Shown: positions 1 to 9,428, numbered from the stretch's first letter. The stretch: 64,000 bases of DNA from Algoriphagus chordae (GCF_003254055.1 NZ_QKZT01000009.1:142485-206484), one strand, 5' to 3'. Translations and numbers: made by a program. The notes: generated by a model not told the origin, from the sequence alone.

Positions 1-16
1 CATCAATTTTTATTTA

Positions 17-598
17 ATGAAGGAATCAGATATTAAACTCAAACCAAGAGTTCATGCTGCTATTGCTGCCAAATGTCAAGAAATAGGCTTTACCATGCCT
101 TCAGACCTATATGTAGGCTCCCTTTTGAGAACTTTGGTAGCCAGTAAACCTTGCGGCAACTTTCTTGAACTCGGTACAGGCATAGGCTTATCACTTGCTT
201 GGATGGCAGATGGCATGGATGATTGCGGAAGCATTATCACCATAGACAATGACCCGAAGCTTATAGATATTGTTAATCAACTTTTCAAGCTTGATTCACG
301 AATCAATATCCTTTGTCAAGATGCTGCTGTCTGGATCAAAAACTATAGAGGGGAACAATTCGACTTGATTTTCGCAGATGCTTGGCCAGGCAAATACAGT
401 GAGTTGGAAGAGACTCTAGCCTTACTAAAAATAGGGGGAATCTATATCGTCGATGACATGCAAGAGCAGCCAACTTGGCCAGCAGGACATGCCCAAAAAG
501 CAAGAGATCTCATTGAGCGTTTAGAAAACCTTAGTGACTTTACCATCACTAAAATGAACTGGTCGACTGGTATCATTTTAATGACCAAACTTGAGTAA
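17..598 (+). CDS. Class I SAM-dependent (O-)methyltransferase family protein
   Basis: 193 residues. A Rossmann-type methyltransferase core is visible: glycine-rich motif I ELGTGIG at about residues 51-57, an acidic end of strand beta2 (TIDND, about 75-79) and a motif near 115-124 (FDLIFADAWPG). This arrangement is typical of the O-methyltransferase (methyltransf_24/3) superfamily, which transfers a methyl group from S-adenosylmethionine. No signal peptide, so cytoplasmic. The substrate cannot be told from sequence. The gene stands alone, convergent with the following minus-strand gene. The ATG at 17 is near the window edge, but the N-terminus looks complete. Confidence 0.8.
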   Translation: MKESDIKLKPRVHAAIAAKCQEIGFTMPSDLYVGSLLRTLVASKPCGNFLELGTGIGLSLAWMADGMDDCGSIITIDNDPKLIDIVNQLFKLDSRINILCQDAAVWIKNYRGEQFDLIFADAWPGKYSELEETLALLKIGGIYIVDDMQEQPTWPAGHAQKARDLIERLENLSDFTITKMNWSTGIILMTKLE

Positions 599-634
599 GC
601 TTTAGAGGAAACTGGAGTATCGAGCTCCCTTCCT

Positions 635-1201
635 TCACAATAGTGACAAATAGATAAAAAAGGTAATCACTCCTATGGCTAACCCAATGATAAATACGGT
701 ATAAGCCTGCGCTAGGAGTTTATATTTGCTATTCAACACCTTCCCCTGATAGTATAATGAAATAGCCATTTGCTCTTGTACCTGCTTTTTTGAAGGCAGT
801 ATTTTATCAAGTTCTGTCAGATACTCAGTGAGCGTGAAATTCGAAATTACGCCGAAAAACATCATGCTGGATTTCACTTCCTCATCTAATTTATTCTTTT
901 TTCCTAACACCTTCGGTCTTGCAGCCTGCACAGCCAGGAAAGTTGAAATCAGGCAGGTAGTCAACAACACGATAATTGGAATTAGTGTGATTGTATTCTG
1001 GTAATCCAATTGATGGGAAATAGTCCCATATCCGATGATGGCCACTACAGAAGATATTACAAGTGCATTTATGCTAATTACAATGTTTGCCTTGTTATCA
1101 GCGATTTGAAGCAGGTTACAATTATTCATGAAGGTCACCCGAAAAAAAGTCTGTTGTACTCGTTCGGTTTTATCCTTTTTCGGCTCTAAAAACTCTTCCA
1201 T
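635..1201 (-). CDS. DUF5706 / Pycsar-effector-like membrane protein (orphan)
   Basis: 188 residues. The N-terminal half contains the ADNKAN signature (about residues 35-40) followed by two closely spaced hydrophobic helices (about 41-60 and 72-92), a soluble middle, and a C-terminal helix ending at the stop. This is the layout of the DUF5706 family, which includes the transmembrane effectors (PycTM) of Pycsar anti-phage systems; these respond to cCMP or cUMP and damage the inner membrane. No uridylate/cytidylate cyclase lies beside it, and many Bacteroidota carry similar stand-alone proteins, so a defence role is only inferred. It is convergent with the methyltransferase and divergent from the phospholipase gene. 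Confidence 0.7.
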   Translation of the reverse strand: MEEFLEPKKDKTERVQQTFFRVTFMNNCNLLQIADNKANIVISINALVISSVVAIIGYGTISHQLDYQNTITLIPIIVLLTTCLISTFLAVQAARPKVLGKKNKLDEEVKSSMMFFGVISNFTLTEYLTELDKILPSKKQVQEQMAISLYYQGKVLNSKYKLLAQAYTVFIIGLAIGVITFFIYLSLL

Positions 1202-1371
1202 ATTGCTAATTCTTATTTCAGGTTAAATTACACAATAATTCTTCAGTAAATCTAAGTCACTGATATAGTTAAATTTAAGCCATTCTAATAAAATCATAAC
1301 AATAAGGAAATGATATAAACCTTAGGCCAACCCAAAAAAGTCAGTATACTTAAACCAAAATAAAGAGCACA

Positions 1372-3900
1372 ATGAACGATTCGAGGAGAGAATTTTTAAA
1401 GAAAGCGGCCTTGGTAACTGGCGGAGCAAGTATCTGGAGCACGATGCCAATGGCAGTGCAACGAGCCATGGCGATACCTGCAGCACCGGGAACTACTTTT
1501 TATGATGCCGAACATGTCGTGATGCTGATGCAGGAAAACAGGTCTTTTGATCACTGTTTTGGTACGATGAAAGGGGTACGTGGATTCAATGATCCCCGTG
1601 CGATTTCTCTTCCAGATCAAAATCCCGTTTGGCTTCAGCCAGATAAAGACGGAAATCGTTTTGCCCCTTTTCGCTTTGACATCAAAGACACTAAAGCCAC
1701 TTGGATGAGTGGAACTCCCCATTCATGGGAGAATCAAGTAGATGCTCGAAACGGTGGTAAATACAACAATTGGATTGAGGCCAAAAGACCAGGAAAACAA
1801 TATTATGATATTCCACTGACCATGGGCTACTACAGCCGTGAGGATTTACCTTTTTACTACGCGCTGGCCGATGCATTCACGGTTTGTGATCAGCATTTTT
1901 GTGCAGCATTATGCGGCACTACGACCAATAGGAGTTATTTCTGGACAGGAAAAACGCATGGTGCTGATGGAGAAAAAGCAAAAGTCCGGAATGGGGAATT
2001 GACCTACGGGAAAGAAGGGAATTGGAAAACCTTCCCCGAACGCCTTGAGGACAATGATATTTCCTGGAAAGTTTATCAAAACGAACTGAGTATCACAACT
2101 GAATTGGATGGTGAAAATGAGTCTCTTTTGGCAAACTTCACGGACAATAACCTAGAGTGGTTTTCACAATTTAACTCAGGTTTTCATCCAGCACATTACC
2201 TTTTTCTCCAAGGAAGAGAAAAGGCCCTTCCAGCCGAAATCGCAGAACTCAAGGTAACTCTGGCCAGTAAACCAGCCAATCTAGAGGAGCTACAAAAAGA
2301 ATTGAAAGAGAAAGAAGATGGCTTGGCTTATCTGGATGTATACCTAAAAAAGTGGAATGCAGAAGAATTTGATAAGCTTTCCGACCGCTCTAAAAACCTA
2401 CACAAAAAGGCTTTCCAGACGAATACTGGCGACCCTGATTATCATAAAACGGAAAAACTTTCTTACCAAGAAAATGGTAATGATCGTGAGACGCTGATCC
2501 CAAAAGGAGACATCTTATTTCAATTCCGAAAAGATGTGAAAGAAGGAACACTTCCAGCAGTCTCTTGGCTGGTAGCTCCGCAAAAATTCTCTGATCACCC
2601 TAGTGCACCTTGGTATGGCGCTTGGTATGCTTCTGAAATCATGAACATCCTCACAGAAGATCCTGAGGTATGGAAAAAGACAATCTTCATCATCAATTAC
2701 GATGAGAATGATGGCTATTTCGACCACATCCCTCCTTTCGTACCGCCTCATCCTACTGAGCCCAATGGCAAAATGTCTGATGGACTTTCCTCTGCTGGAG
2801 AGTATGTAACTGTAGAAGAAGAGATCAAAGCTGGCTTCAAACCTAAAGATTCAAGAACAAGCCCGGTTGGTTTAGGATATCGAGTTCCGTTAATCATTGC
2901 TTCCCCTTGGTCCCGTGGGGGCTGGGTCAATTCTGAAGTATGTGACATCACTTCTACCATTCAGTTTTTGGAGAAGTTCCTTTCTAAAAAGACTGGAAAA
3001 ACCATCGAAGAATCCAATATCAGCTCATGGAGACGAACTGTAAGTGGAGATTTGACCTCCGCATTCAGACCCTATAATGGTGAAAAAATAAAACATGCTG
3101 AACCTATAAATGAGACCGAATTTGTTAAGCAGATTTACAACGCCAAATTCAAGAATGTTCCGACCAACTTCAAAAAGCTAAGTGCAGAAGAGGCGAGGCA
3201 AGCAACTCAAAATCAAGCTAATTCATCGGTTTTCGCAGCTCAAGAACCTGGCACAAAGCCTTCCAATGGCTTGAAATATGACCTTCATGCTGATGGTCAA
3301 CTCAGTAAAGACGGAAAGAGTTTTGTAGTCAAATTCACTGCCTCCCAGGATATTTTCGGGAAAGATGCCTTGGGTTCTGCCTTCAATGTTTATGCACCCG
3401 GCAGGTACTTGGATCAAGATACAAATACCTTTGAATCAGTGAAAACTTGGGCTTTTGCAGTGAAGTCAGGTGATAGTATCTCTTACGAATGGCCTGTTTC
3501 CGACTTCGAAAATGGACTCTATCATCTGAGAGTATATGGCCCAAATGGCTTCTATCGGGAATTCAAAGGCTCCCCGCAAGCATCCAATATCGAAATAGCT
3601 GCAAAACCTCTTTTCAAAAACAATAAAGCCACTGAAGAATTGGAGTTGACTATTAAAAACACCTCGGCATCTAATCTTACACTTTCTGTAAAAGACGAGA
3701 TTTATCTGAAGTTAAATAAGGAAATCAAGTTGGCGGCTGGGAAGGAAACCAGCCTCAAAATCGACACGAAAAAGCATCAAGGCTGGTATCAGATTACCAT
3801 TGCCACAAAGGAAAACTCGGAACTGAAATTCACCTACGCTGGGAGGCTGGAAACCGGCAAAGACAGCATTTCAGATCCTCAGATGGGTGGCGTTATTTAG
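1372..3900 (+). CDS. plcC: Phosphocholine-specific phospholipase C, Tat-exported
   Basis: 842 residues. The N-terminus carries a twin-arginine signal (SRREFLK, residues 4-10, then a hydrophobic stretch), so the protein is exported folded. The phosphoesterase domain (PF04185) begins near residue 47 with the QENRSFDHCFG signature and continues to about residue 560; residues near 440-450 (NYDENDGYFDH) form a second conserved metal/active-site block. The C-terminal 230 residues match the two beta-sandwich DUF756 domains of bacterial phospholipase C. Expected activity is hydrolysis of phosphatidylcholine or sphingomyelin head groups, or of related phosphoesters, outside the cytoplasm. Length is normal for the family. 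A decayed copy of the last ~43 codons lies at 5190-5321. The gene symbol is tentative. Confidence 0.88.
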   Translation: MNDSRREFLKKAALVTGGASIWSTMPMAVQRAMAIPAAPGTTFYDAEHVVMLMQENRSFDHCFGTMKGVRGFNDPRAISLPDQNPVWLQPDKDGNRFAPFRFDIKDTKATWMSGTPHSWENQVDARNGGKYNNWIEAKRPGKQYYDIPLTMGYYSREDLPFYYALADAFTVCDQHFCAALCGTTTNRSYFWTGKTHGADGEKAKVRNGELTYGKEGNWKTFPERLEDNDISWKVYQNELSITTELDGENESLLANFTDNNLEWFSQFNSGFHPAHYLFLQGREKALPAEIAELKVTLASKPANLEELQKELKEKEDGLAYLDVYLKKWNAEEFDKLSDRSKNLHKKAFQTNTGDPDYHKTEKLSYQENGNDRETLIPKGDILFQFRKDVKEGTLPAVSWLVAPQKFSDHPSAPWYGAWYASEIMNILTEDPEVWKKTIFIINYDENDGYFDHIPPFVPPHPTEPNGKMSDGLSSAGEYVTVEEEIKAGFKPKDSRTSPVGLGYRVPLIIASPWSRGGWVNSEVCDITSTIQFLEKFLSKKTGKTIEESNISSWRRTVSGDLTSAFRPYNGEKIKHAEPINETEFVKQIYNAKFKNVPTNFKKLSAEEARQATQNQANSSVFAAQEPGTKPSNGLKYDLHADGQLSKDGKSFVVKFTASQDIFGKDALGSAFNVYAPGRYLDQDTNTFESVKTWAFAVKSGDSISYEWPVSDFENGLYHLRVYGPNGFYREFKGSPQASNIEIAAKPLFKNNKATEELELTIKNTSASNLTLSVKDEIYLKLNKEIKLAAGKETSLKIDTKKHQGWYQITIATKENSELKFTYAGRLETGKDSISDPQMGGVI

Positions 3901-4145
3901 TGGAGGTTATGAACTAATGGGTGGCCATTTTTTATTCAGATCTAAATCAAATAGGCTATAAACCTCACTCAATTCTCTCAATAACTTAGTTGTGTTATTT
4001 TAATAAATACATTGTAATGTTTTTTGAACTTACTAAAATGATGTTTATTATTATAGAATACAGAAATGATAGTCCTAATCCGAATTACTACTTGGACTTT
4101 ATTTTTTGACAACAAATCTCAACCTATTCATCTGATATTCAAACT

Positions 4146-4979
4146 ATGGAAGTAGCAACATTAACTCGTGAGACAATTGCAAAATTAATCATCGCAAAAA
4201 TCATCAAAGAAAAAGAAAGTTTGAAAGAACAATACAACCAATCAAAACACTTGATTGGTTATTTTTATATAGACAATCTGCTTCCATCAGAAATTGTGGA
4301 TGAAATCGGTAGAGATTTCCCTAAACCTGAGGAAATGACTTTAAAGAAGAGTTTGAGAGAAAATAAACACACTTCTTCTCAAATGAATAAATACCACCCG
4401 CTGCTAGAAGAGGTTATTTATGCATTTCAAGATAGAGGGGTAGTGAAAGAGGTACAAGATATATGTCAAATAGAAGATCTTTACCCTGATGAGCACTTGT
4501 ATGCAGGTGGACTCTCGTCAATGAAGATGAACCAGTTTTTAAATCCTCATTTGGACAACTCCCACGATAAGGATAGAAATAGATGGAGGGTATTAAACCT
4601 CTTATTTTATGTCACACCAAATTGGGAAGACAAAAATGGTGGACATTTAGAGCTTTGGCCATATGGTGTAGAAAACGAGCAAATCACCCTACATTCAAGC
4701 TTCAATAGACTAATAGTGATGGCGACTCACCAATCCTCTTGGCATTCAGTAAGTCCCGTTCAAATCGACGGAGCAAGGAATTGTGTTTCGAACTACTATT
4801 TTTCAAATAGCCCACTTCACCAATCCGATAAATTTCACATTACTTCATTTAGAGGAAGACCTGAGCAGAAGTTAAGAGATAAGGTTCTAAAAATGGATGC
4901 TTATCTCCGATCCAATTTAAGAAAACTGTTCAAAAAAGGTATCGTTGAAAACCCTCATGTATATAAAAAAGACCGATAA
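4146..4979 (+). CDS. 2OG-Fe(II) oxygenase (prolyl 4-hydroxylase-like)
   Basis: 277 residues, no signal peptide. The facial triad of a 2-oxoglutarate/Fe(II) dioxygenase is readable: H135 and D137 in NPHLDNS, and H200 in SSWHSV, with a basic R211 eleven residues later that would bind 2-oxoglutarate. The intervening GGHLELW (about 165-171) is the usual double-stranded beta-helix strand. The family hydroxylates protein or small-molecule substrates; the substrate here is unknown. The gene is monocistronic, with 245 bp upstream and a non-coding relic region downstream. Confidence 0.82.
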   Translation: MEVATLTRETIAKLIIAKIIKEKESLKEQYNQSKHLIGYFYIDNLLPSEIVDEIGRDFPKPEEMTLKKSLRENKHTSSQMNKYHPLLEEVIYAFQDRGVVKEVQDICQIEDLYPDEHLYAGGLSSMKMNQFLNPHLDNSHDKDRNRWRVLNLLFYVTPNWEDKNGGHLELWPYGVENEQITLHSSFNRLIVMATHQSSWHSVSPVQIDGARNCVSNYYFSNSPLHQSDKFHITSFRGRPEQKLRDKVLKMDAYLRSNLRKLFKKGIVENPHVYKKDR

Positions 4980-5087
4980 TTATTTTCATAAACACTCAGA
5001 TAGAAGTTGTATTTTTCCCTATAATAATCAATCTCTAAAGCTAATCCCACCAAATTAAAAACTTCTGTCGCACCCAATTTATAAGGT

Positions 5088-5189
5088 TTAAATTTGATCC
5101 TTTTTTACAACAGAAGGTTTCTTATTATTCTCTGTGGCTAAATAATTTGTAGGCTTATCTTTTGGCAACTTAGCTTCAAATACTACAAG
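5088..5189 (-). pseudogene. Possible 3' remnant of an unidentified gene
   Basis: The reverse strand reads open for about 33 codons (ending KKDQI and a TAA at 5088-5090) with a charged, protein-like composition, but it has no start codon and no recognisable family. It stops exactly where the phospholipase relic begins on the other strand, suggesting a rearrangement junction near 5190. Chance reading frame is a real alternative. Confidence 0.3.
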
Positions 5190-5321
5190 AAAAAGCACAA
5201 AGCTTGGTTTCAGATTTCACTTGCCACAAAGAAAAACTCGGATCTGAAATACACCTACGCCGGAAGGTTGGGAACCGGCAAAGACAGCATTTCAGATCCT
5301 CAAATGGGGAAAGTGGTTTAA
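5190..5321 (+). pseudogene. Relic of the phospholipase C 3' end
   Basis: In the frame ending at the TAA of 5319-5321 the DNA encodes a 43-residue tail (starting KKHKAWFQ, ending DSISDPQMGKVV) that aligns without gaps to the last 43 residues of the intact phospholipase at 1372-3900 (KKHQGWYQ to DSISDPQMGGVI). Most nucleotides agree. A stop lies in frame at 5139-5141, no start codon is present and the rest of the gene is missing. It is therefore the leftover of a second, now deleted, phospholipase gene or of a partial duplication. Confidence 0.8.
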
Positions 5322-5342
5322 GGTTGGTGGTGGAATAGTCTC

Positions 5343-5462
5343 TTAGCTACACTGCCCTAACAGCAAAAATATCACTACAAATACCAAGATGGTGCCTAGG
5401 CACCCACCGCCTAGTTTGTAAGCTCCATAGCCTGCGATTAGTCCTTTGAAAAGATTGTTCAT
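5343..5462 (-). CDS. Small single-pass membrane protein (39 aa)
   Basis: A 39-codon gene starting ATG at 5462 and ending TAA at 5343. The product begins MNNLFKGLIAGYGAYKLGGG and continues into a hydrophobic helix of about 16 residues (TILVFVVIFLLLG) ending in QCS. The amphipathic glycine-rich start followed by one membrane helix resembles short hypothetical proteins seen in many Bacteroidota. Codon use is normal and there are no rare interruptions. Function unknown. It lies between the phospholipase relic and a repeat-rich spacer, with no obvious operon partner. Confidence 0.6.
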   Translation of the reverse strand: MNNLFKGLIAGYGAYKLGGGCLGTILVFVVIFLLLGQCS

Positions 5463-5933
5463 GTCGGGGAAGTTTAAGTTTTAAAATGATTTCTAGGACA
5501 ACGATTCACAATTTGTGCCATTGCAATTTTTGGTTTTAAGGTTCAGTAAAAAGCCAGAACACAGTTCTTTAATAAATGAGTATGTTTCTGAGTGAAAGTG
5601 AAGACTCTCAGTTTGAATTTCGCCTAAATTAATCCCCCTAGCCCCCTTTAATAAAGGGGGAGTTCCCAAATCGGAACTTCTAACATTGACCTCAAAATTT
5701 GCTTCCGGTCAAACTTTATACTTTTCATCAGCTCAGGTTTTGAGTAAAAAATATCCCGTTTTGAGATTAAAATCACTTCCCTTATTGAGTAGTATTTCAT
5801 ATTTCCGACTAAGCTAAGTCAATGGAAATAAAACATAACCTACGTTCTCTTTTCTGCCAATTAAGTAACAAAAGCTTTAAAATATTTGGCAAACACTAGC
5901 CTTGAGGCAAACCTCGGTCTGCCTGCCCTTAGT
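5463..5933. repeat. Gene-free spacer with two hairpins
   Basis: 471 bp without a credible gene. It holds a perfect 9-bp inverted repeat with a one-base centre (5642-5660, CCCCCTTTA/TAAAGGGGG), immediately followed by AGTTCC/GGAACT at 5661-5678. This kind of palindrome is scattered through Bacteroidota spacers. The string TTCTGAGTGAAAG near 5586 recurs near 33587. No promoter could be assigned. Confidence 0.5.
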
Positions 5934-8120
5934 TCAAAACACCAACAATCCGTGCTCTCTCAAAATCTCCCAGACTTCAGATTCCAGCATTTCTTCGAAG
6001 TCACCAAACTGCAACTCGTAACTTTCCCGAATTGGCTTGAGCGTATTTAGCTCTTGCTCATAACCAACCGTGCTGAGCAGTTCAGCAACCCACTGTCCCA
6101 AATCAAGCGGAAGCTCCATCGCGAAGTCTTCCTTTTTCCCTGAGAAAATCAACTCACACAACTCGTCCTCTTCGAAAATCTGCAACTCCGGCTGTGCCCC
6201 TATCCACAAAATCCTGTTTCGATCTTTGTATTCAGGAGTCGGCTCATTGTTTATCTCGTTTGCTATGTAATTCTTGGAAATAGTAGTCTTGGGAACTTTA
6301 GCTTCAAACCAGTCCTGAAGCGGCACATCAAAGCAGACTCCATGCATGTAATTAAAAAGTGATTTGCGCAAGCCCTCACCGAAAATCTCATGATCAGCTC
6401 CCGTAGGATCATCATGTGGTAGGTCGTTATTGGCAAAAGTGCCTGCGGTAGCCATGAGATTGATTGCTCCAAAGGACTTCGGGTCCAAACCCACCGGGCT
6501 ATGTGCCGTCATGGCAAATCGATGCCAGAAACCGGATTGGATTACCCCAGCCTGAATCAGCTGTCGCACCATCTCCAAGGAATCAATGGTTTCCTGAGCT
6601 GTCTGTGTAGGAAAACCATACATCAGATACGCATGAACCATGATTCCCGCTTGGGTGAAATGATTGGTTACCTGAGCAACTTGGGAAACTGTCACGCCTT
6701 TTTTGATCATCTGCAGCAAGCGATCTGAAGCAACCTCAAGTCCTCCTGAAACGGCAATACAGCCAGAAGCTCTGAAGAGACGACAAAGGTCTGCTGTGAA
6801 ATTACTTTCGAAGCGGATATTCGTCCACCAAACCACAGAAAGCTCCCTGCGGAGTATCTCTATCGCCAGATCCCGCATCAGTGCCGGAGGCGCCGCTTCA
6901 TCGACGAAGTGGAACCCATTTTCGCCCGTTTGAGCGATAATCTCCTCGATGCGATCGCACAAGATGGAAGCCGTGATCGGCTCATATCTACCAATGTAAT
7001 CCAGCGACACGTCACAAAAAGTACATTTACCCCAGTAGCAGCCATGCGCCAGCGTCATCTTGTTCCAGCGCCCATCTGACCAGAGTCTGTGCATGGGATT
7101 GGCCACCTCGATCACGGAGAGATAATCCCGAATCATCAAATCAGAGTAATCCGGCGTGCCCACTTCTCGCTGCGCAACATCCTTGGCAGCATTGCTATTG
7201 CAATACGTCACCTGACCATCAATTCTGGTAAAAGTTCGCTTCAACTCAGCAACGGGTATCTTCCCATCCAGATGATCGAGCAACAGCCGAATCGGCGCTT
7301 CCCCATCATCCAAAACTATAAAATCTATGTAATCAAAAACTCTCGGCTCTTTCAGCGAGCGCAATTCTGTATTTGGATAGCCTCCACCCATCCAAAGTAC
7401 CAACTCAGGATGGTGCTTTTTGAGGTATTGACCGCATTTGAAAGCTCCATAGAGGTTGCCGGGAAAAGGAACTGAAAAGGCAACGGAAGTTGGTTGGTAC
7501 TGCTGAATCTTTTGCTCCAGCAAGTTACAAAGCAAGGTGTCGATCAGACCAAAATCCTGATCCAGCGCCTCATGCATCTCGTCAAACGAATTGGCTGACA
7601 TGCCCAATCGCTCTGCATATCTGCTGAAACCAAAGTGCGGATCGATCTGCTCCGAGATCAAATCGCCGATATCCTCCAGGTAAAGTGTAGCAAAATACCG
7701 GGCTTTATCACGAATCCCCAGCGTACCAAAAGCCCATTCCAAATCATCCAATTGCTCAAATCGACTGGCCTCAGGCAGGTAATCTCCCTCAGCAATCCGG
7801 TAAGCCAGCGTAGGATTTCTATCCTGCAGAAAAGCGATCACAGGATCTATCGTCTGCAGGTAATTGGCCTTCAGGCGCACGATTCTAGCCACATTCTCGG
7901 ACAGTTCCGGTTCATTGGTTTCTATCTCCTGGAAGATTTTCTTCAGTCCTGCCTTAGAAAAAAGCTGCAAGATCACCTCAATGCCCAAATCCACCTGATT
8001 GGAAGCCACACCGATTTGATTGAGGTATCCTTTCAGATAAGCCGTCGCTGGGTATGGCGTGTTTAACTGAGTAAAAGGCGGGGTGATGAAGAGAACTTTC
8101 GAAGCCAAGGGAATAGTCAA
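5934..8120 (-). CDS. B12-binding-domain radical SAM protein
   Basis: 728 residues, no signal peptide. The N-terminal third has a cobalamin-binding-like Rossmann region, with a glycine-rich segment WMGGGYPN at about 243-250. The radical SAM core follows, with cysteines C361, C366 and C369 in GCYWGKCTFC. The CX4CX2C spacing differs from the classical CX3CX2C but is common in B12-binding radical SAM proteins. The C-terminal ~150 residues are specific to this subfamily. Such enzymes do methylations or rearrangements on unreactive carbons; the substrate is unknown and no biosynthetic neighbours help. The ATG at 8120 gives the family-like start ASKVLFITPPF. Confidence 0.78.
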   Translation of the reverse strand: MTIPLASKVLFITPPFTQLNTPYPATAYLKGYLNQIGVASNQVDLGIEVILQLFSKAGLKKIFQEIETNEPELSENVARIVRLKANYLQTIDPVIAFLQDRNPTLAYRIAEGDYLPEASRFEQLDDLEWAFGTLGIRDKARYFATLYLEDIGDLISEQIDPHFGFSRYAERLGMSANSFDEMHEALDQDFGLIDTLLCNLLEQKIQQYQPTSVAFSVPFPGNLYGAFKCGQYLKKHHPELVLWMGGGYPNTELRSLKEPRVFDYIDFIVLDDGEAPIRLLLDHLDGKIPVAELKRTFTRIDGQVTYCNSNAAKDVAQREVGTPDYSDLMIRDYLSVIEVANPMHRLWSDGRWNKMTLAHGCYWGKCTFCDVSLDYIGRYEPITASILCDRIEEIIAQTGENGFHFVDEAAPPALMRDLAIEILRRELSVVWWTNIRFESNFTADLCRLFRASGCIAVSGGLEVASDRLLQMIKKGVTVSQVAQVTNHFTQAGIMVHAYLMYGFPTQTAQETIDSLEMVRQLIQAGVIQSGFWHRFAMTAHSPVGLDPKSFGAINLMATAGTFANNDLPHDDPTGADHEIFGEGLRKSLFNYMHGVCFDVPLQDWFEAKVPKTTISKNYIANEINNEPTPEYKDRNRILWIGAQPELQIFEEDELCELIFSGKKEDFAMELPLDLGQWVAELLSTVGYEQELNTLKPIRESYELQFGDFEEMLESEVWEILREHGLLVF

Positions 8121-8150
8121 TTATTTGTGCACGCAAGTTCGGAAGAATAA

Positions 8151-8273
8151 AAGGAAGTTGGAAGTTGGAGGTGGGAAGGTTGGAAAGTTGAAAGGTTGTA
8201 AGGGACTCATGGTTGGCGGTTGTCGATTCGTGGTTCTTGGTTTGTGATACTTGGTACTTGATAGCGTCTAGTG
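8151..8273. repeat. Degenerate short-period repeat spacer
   Basis: Between the radical SAM gene and the dienelactone hydrolase the plus strand consists of drifting copies of GGAAGTT/GGTTGG words, then TTGGT/GTGGTT words. It is purine-rich and non-coding. Similar but different word-like spacers occur at 37341, 56873, 57389 and the end of the window. Confidence 0.55.
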
Positions 8274-8350
8274 TCTAAATAATTACACGAGTGAATTTAT
8301 TTACTTCATGCAAATCAGTAAATTACAAGACAACCCATAACACCAAAACC

Positions 8351-9238
8351 ATGAAGGAATTAAAGAAAGAAAACATAGACCAAGGCGTTTTCGACCTGTA
8401 TGATGCTTATGCGCACAATAAACTGGAGCGCAGACAATTTATCGAAAAACTATCCGCTTATGCCGTAGGAGGCGTAACAGTTGCCGCGCTGATGAGTGCA
8501 ATGATGCCAAATTACCTGGATACGCGCACGATCAAATCCGATGATCCGCGTCTGTCTTCAGACTACATCACATACAATTCACCAAAAGGAGGAGGAGAAA
8601 TCAAAGGCCTACTTTCCACCCCAACAGGAACTTCAGGCAAGGTGCCAGGAGTGGTAGTCGTGCATGAAAATCGCGGATTGAATCCTTACATAGAGGATGT
8701 GGGAAGAAGAACAGCTGTAGCAGGATTTATCTCTTTGGCGCCTGATGCACTTACACCTCTTGGAGGATATCCCGGCAATGACGACGAAGGTAGAGCTATG
8801 CAAAGCAAGCGTGATCGGAATGAAATGCTAGAGGATTTCATCGCCGCTTACGAGTATTTGAAGGCACATCCGGATTGCAATGGGAAAGTCGGTGTGGTAG
8901 GATTCTGCTTCGGTGGCTGGATATCAAATATGATGGCAGTCCGCATTCCTACTTTGAATGCCTCGGTTCCTTTCTATGGAGGTCAGCCAACCGCAGAAGA
9001 AACAGCTCAAATCAAAGCTCCGCTGATGCTGCAATTCGCAGGACTGGACGAACGCGTAAATGCCGGCTGGCCAGCGTACGAAAAGGCTCTTGATGCCAAT
9101 AACGTAGAAAATCAAGCATTCTTCTATCCGGATGTGAATCATGGTTTTCATAACAATACCACGCCTCGCTACGATGAAGCTGCGGCAACCTTAGCGTGGG
9201 ATAGAACGATTGGGTTCTTTAAGGAGAAGTTGGGGTAA
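8351..9238 (+). CDS. Dienelactone hydrolase family protein (YghX-like)
   Basis: 295 residues from the ATG at 8351. An upstream in-frame ATG at 8291 would add 20 residues without family character; the homologous start is MKELKKENIDQ. Residues about 20-50 carry a Tat-like hydrophobic segment (ERRQFIEKLS then AYAVGGVTVAAL), so the protein is probably exported or membrane-tethered. The alpha/beta hydrolase domain has the DLH nucleophile elbow GFCFGG (cysteine nucleophile), the acid in the GLDERV region, and the catalytic histidine in VNHGFHN. Substrate unknown, probably a lactone or ester. A terminator follows at 9254. Confidence 0.82.
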   Translation: MKELKKENIDQGVFDLYDAYAHNKLERRQFIEKLSAYAVGGVTVAALMSAMMPNYLDTRTIKSDDPRLSSDYITYNSPKGGGEIKGLLSTPTGTSGKVPGVVVVHENRGLNPYIEDVGRRTAVAGFISLAPDALTPLGGYPGNDDEGRAMQSKRDRNEMLEDFIAAYEYLKAHPDCNGKVGVVGFCFGGWISNMMAVRIPTLNASVPFYGGQPTAEETAQIKAPLMLQFAGLDERVNAGWPAYEKALDANNVENQAFFYPDVNHGFHNNTTPRYDEAAATLAWDRTIGFFKEKLG

Positions 9239-9253
9239 AATCCCCTAGGATAT

Positions 9254-9285
9254 AAAAAAGGAGTGCTGGGAAGCGCTCTTTTTTA
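9254..9285 (+). terminator. Intrinsic terminator after dienelactone hydrolase
   Basis: Hairpin AAAGGAGTGCT / AGCGCTCTTT with a short loop (GGGA region) and one G-U pair, followed by a run of T, located 16 bp after the stop codon. Confidence 0.7.
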
Positions 9286-9428
9286 TTTCATTATATAAAC
9301 AAGTTGAAAAAAACCAATCTCCAAACTGAAATCAACCGCATCAATTCAGAAATTAACCCACTAGTAAAAGGATTAATTTATGAGGAGAATAAACTGTTTA
9401 AAATATAGATTAACAAACTTCCTCTTTT

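Noticed and set aside
635..3900. Full Pycsar operon with the phospholipase as effector
   Set aside because: The two genes are divergent, no cyclase is present and the phospholipase is an exported housekeeping type.
7089..8066. Plus-strand frames inside the radical SAM gene
   Set aside because: Antisense shadows lacking start context and domains.
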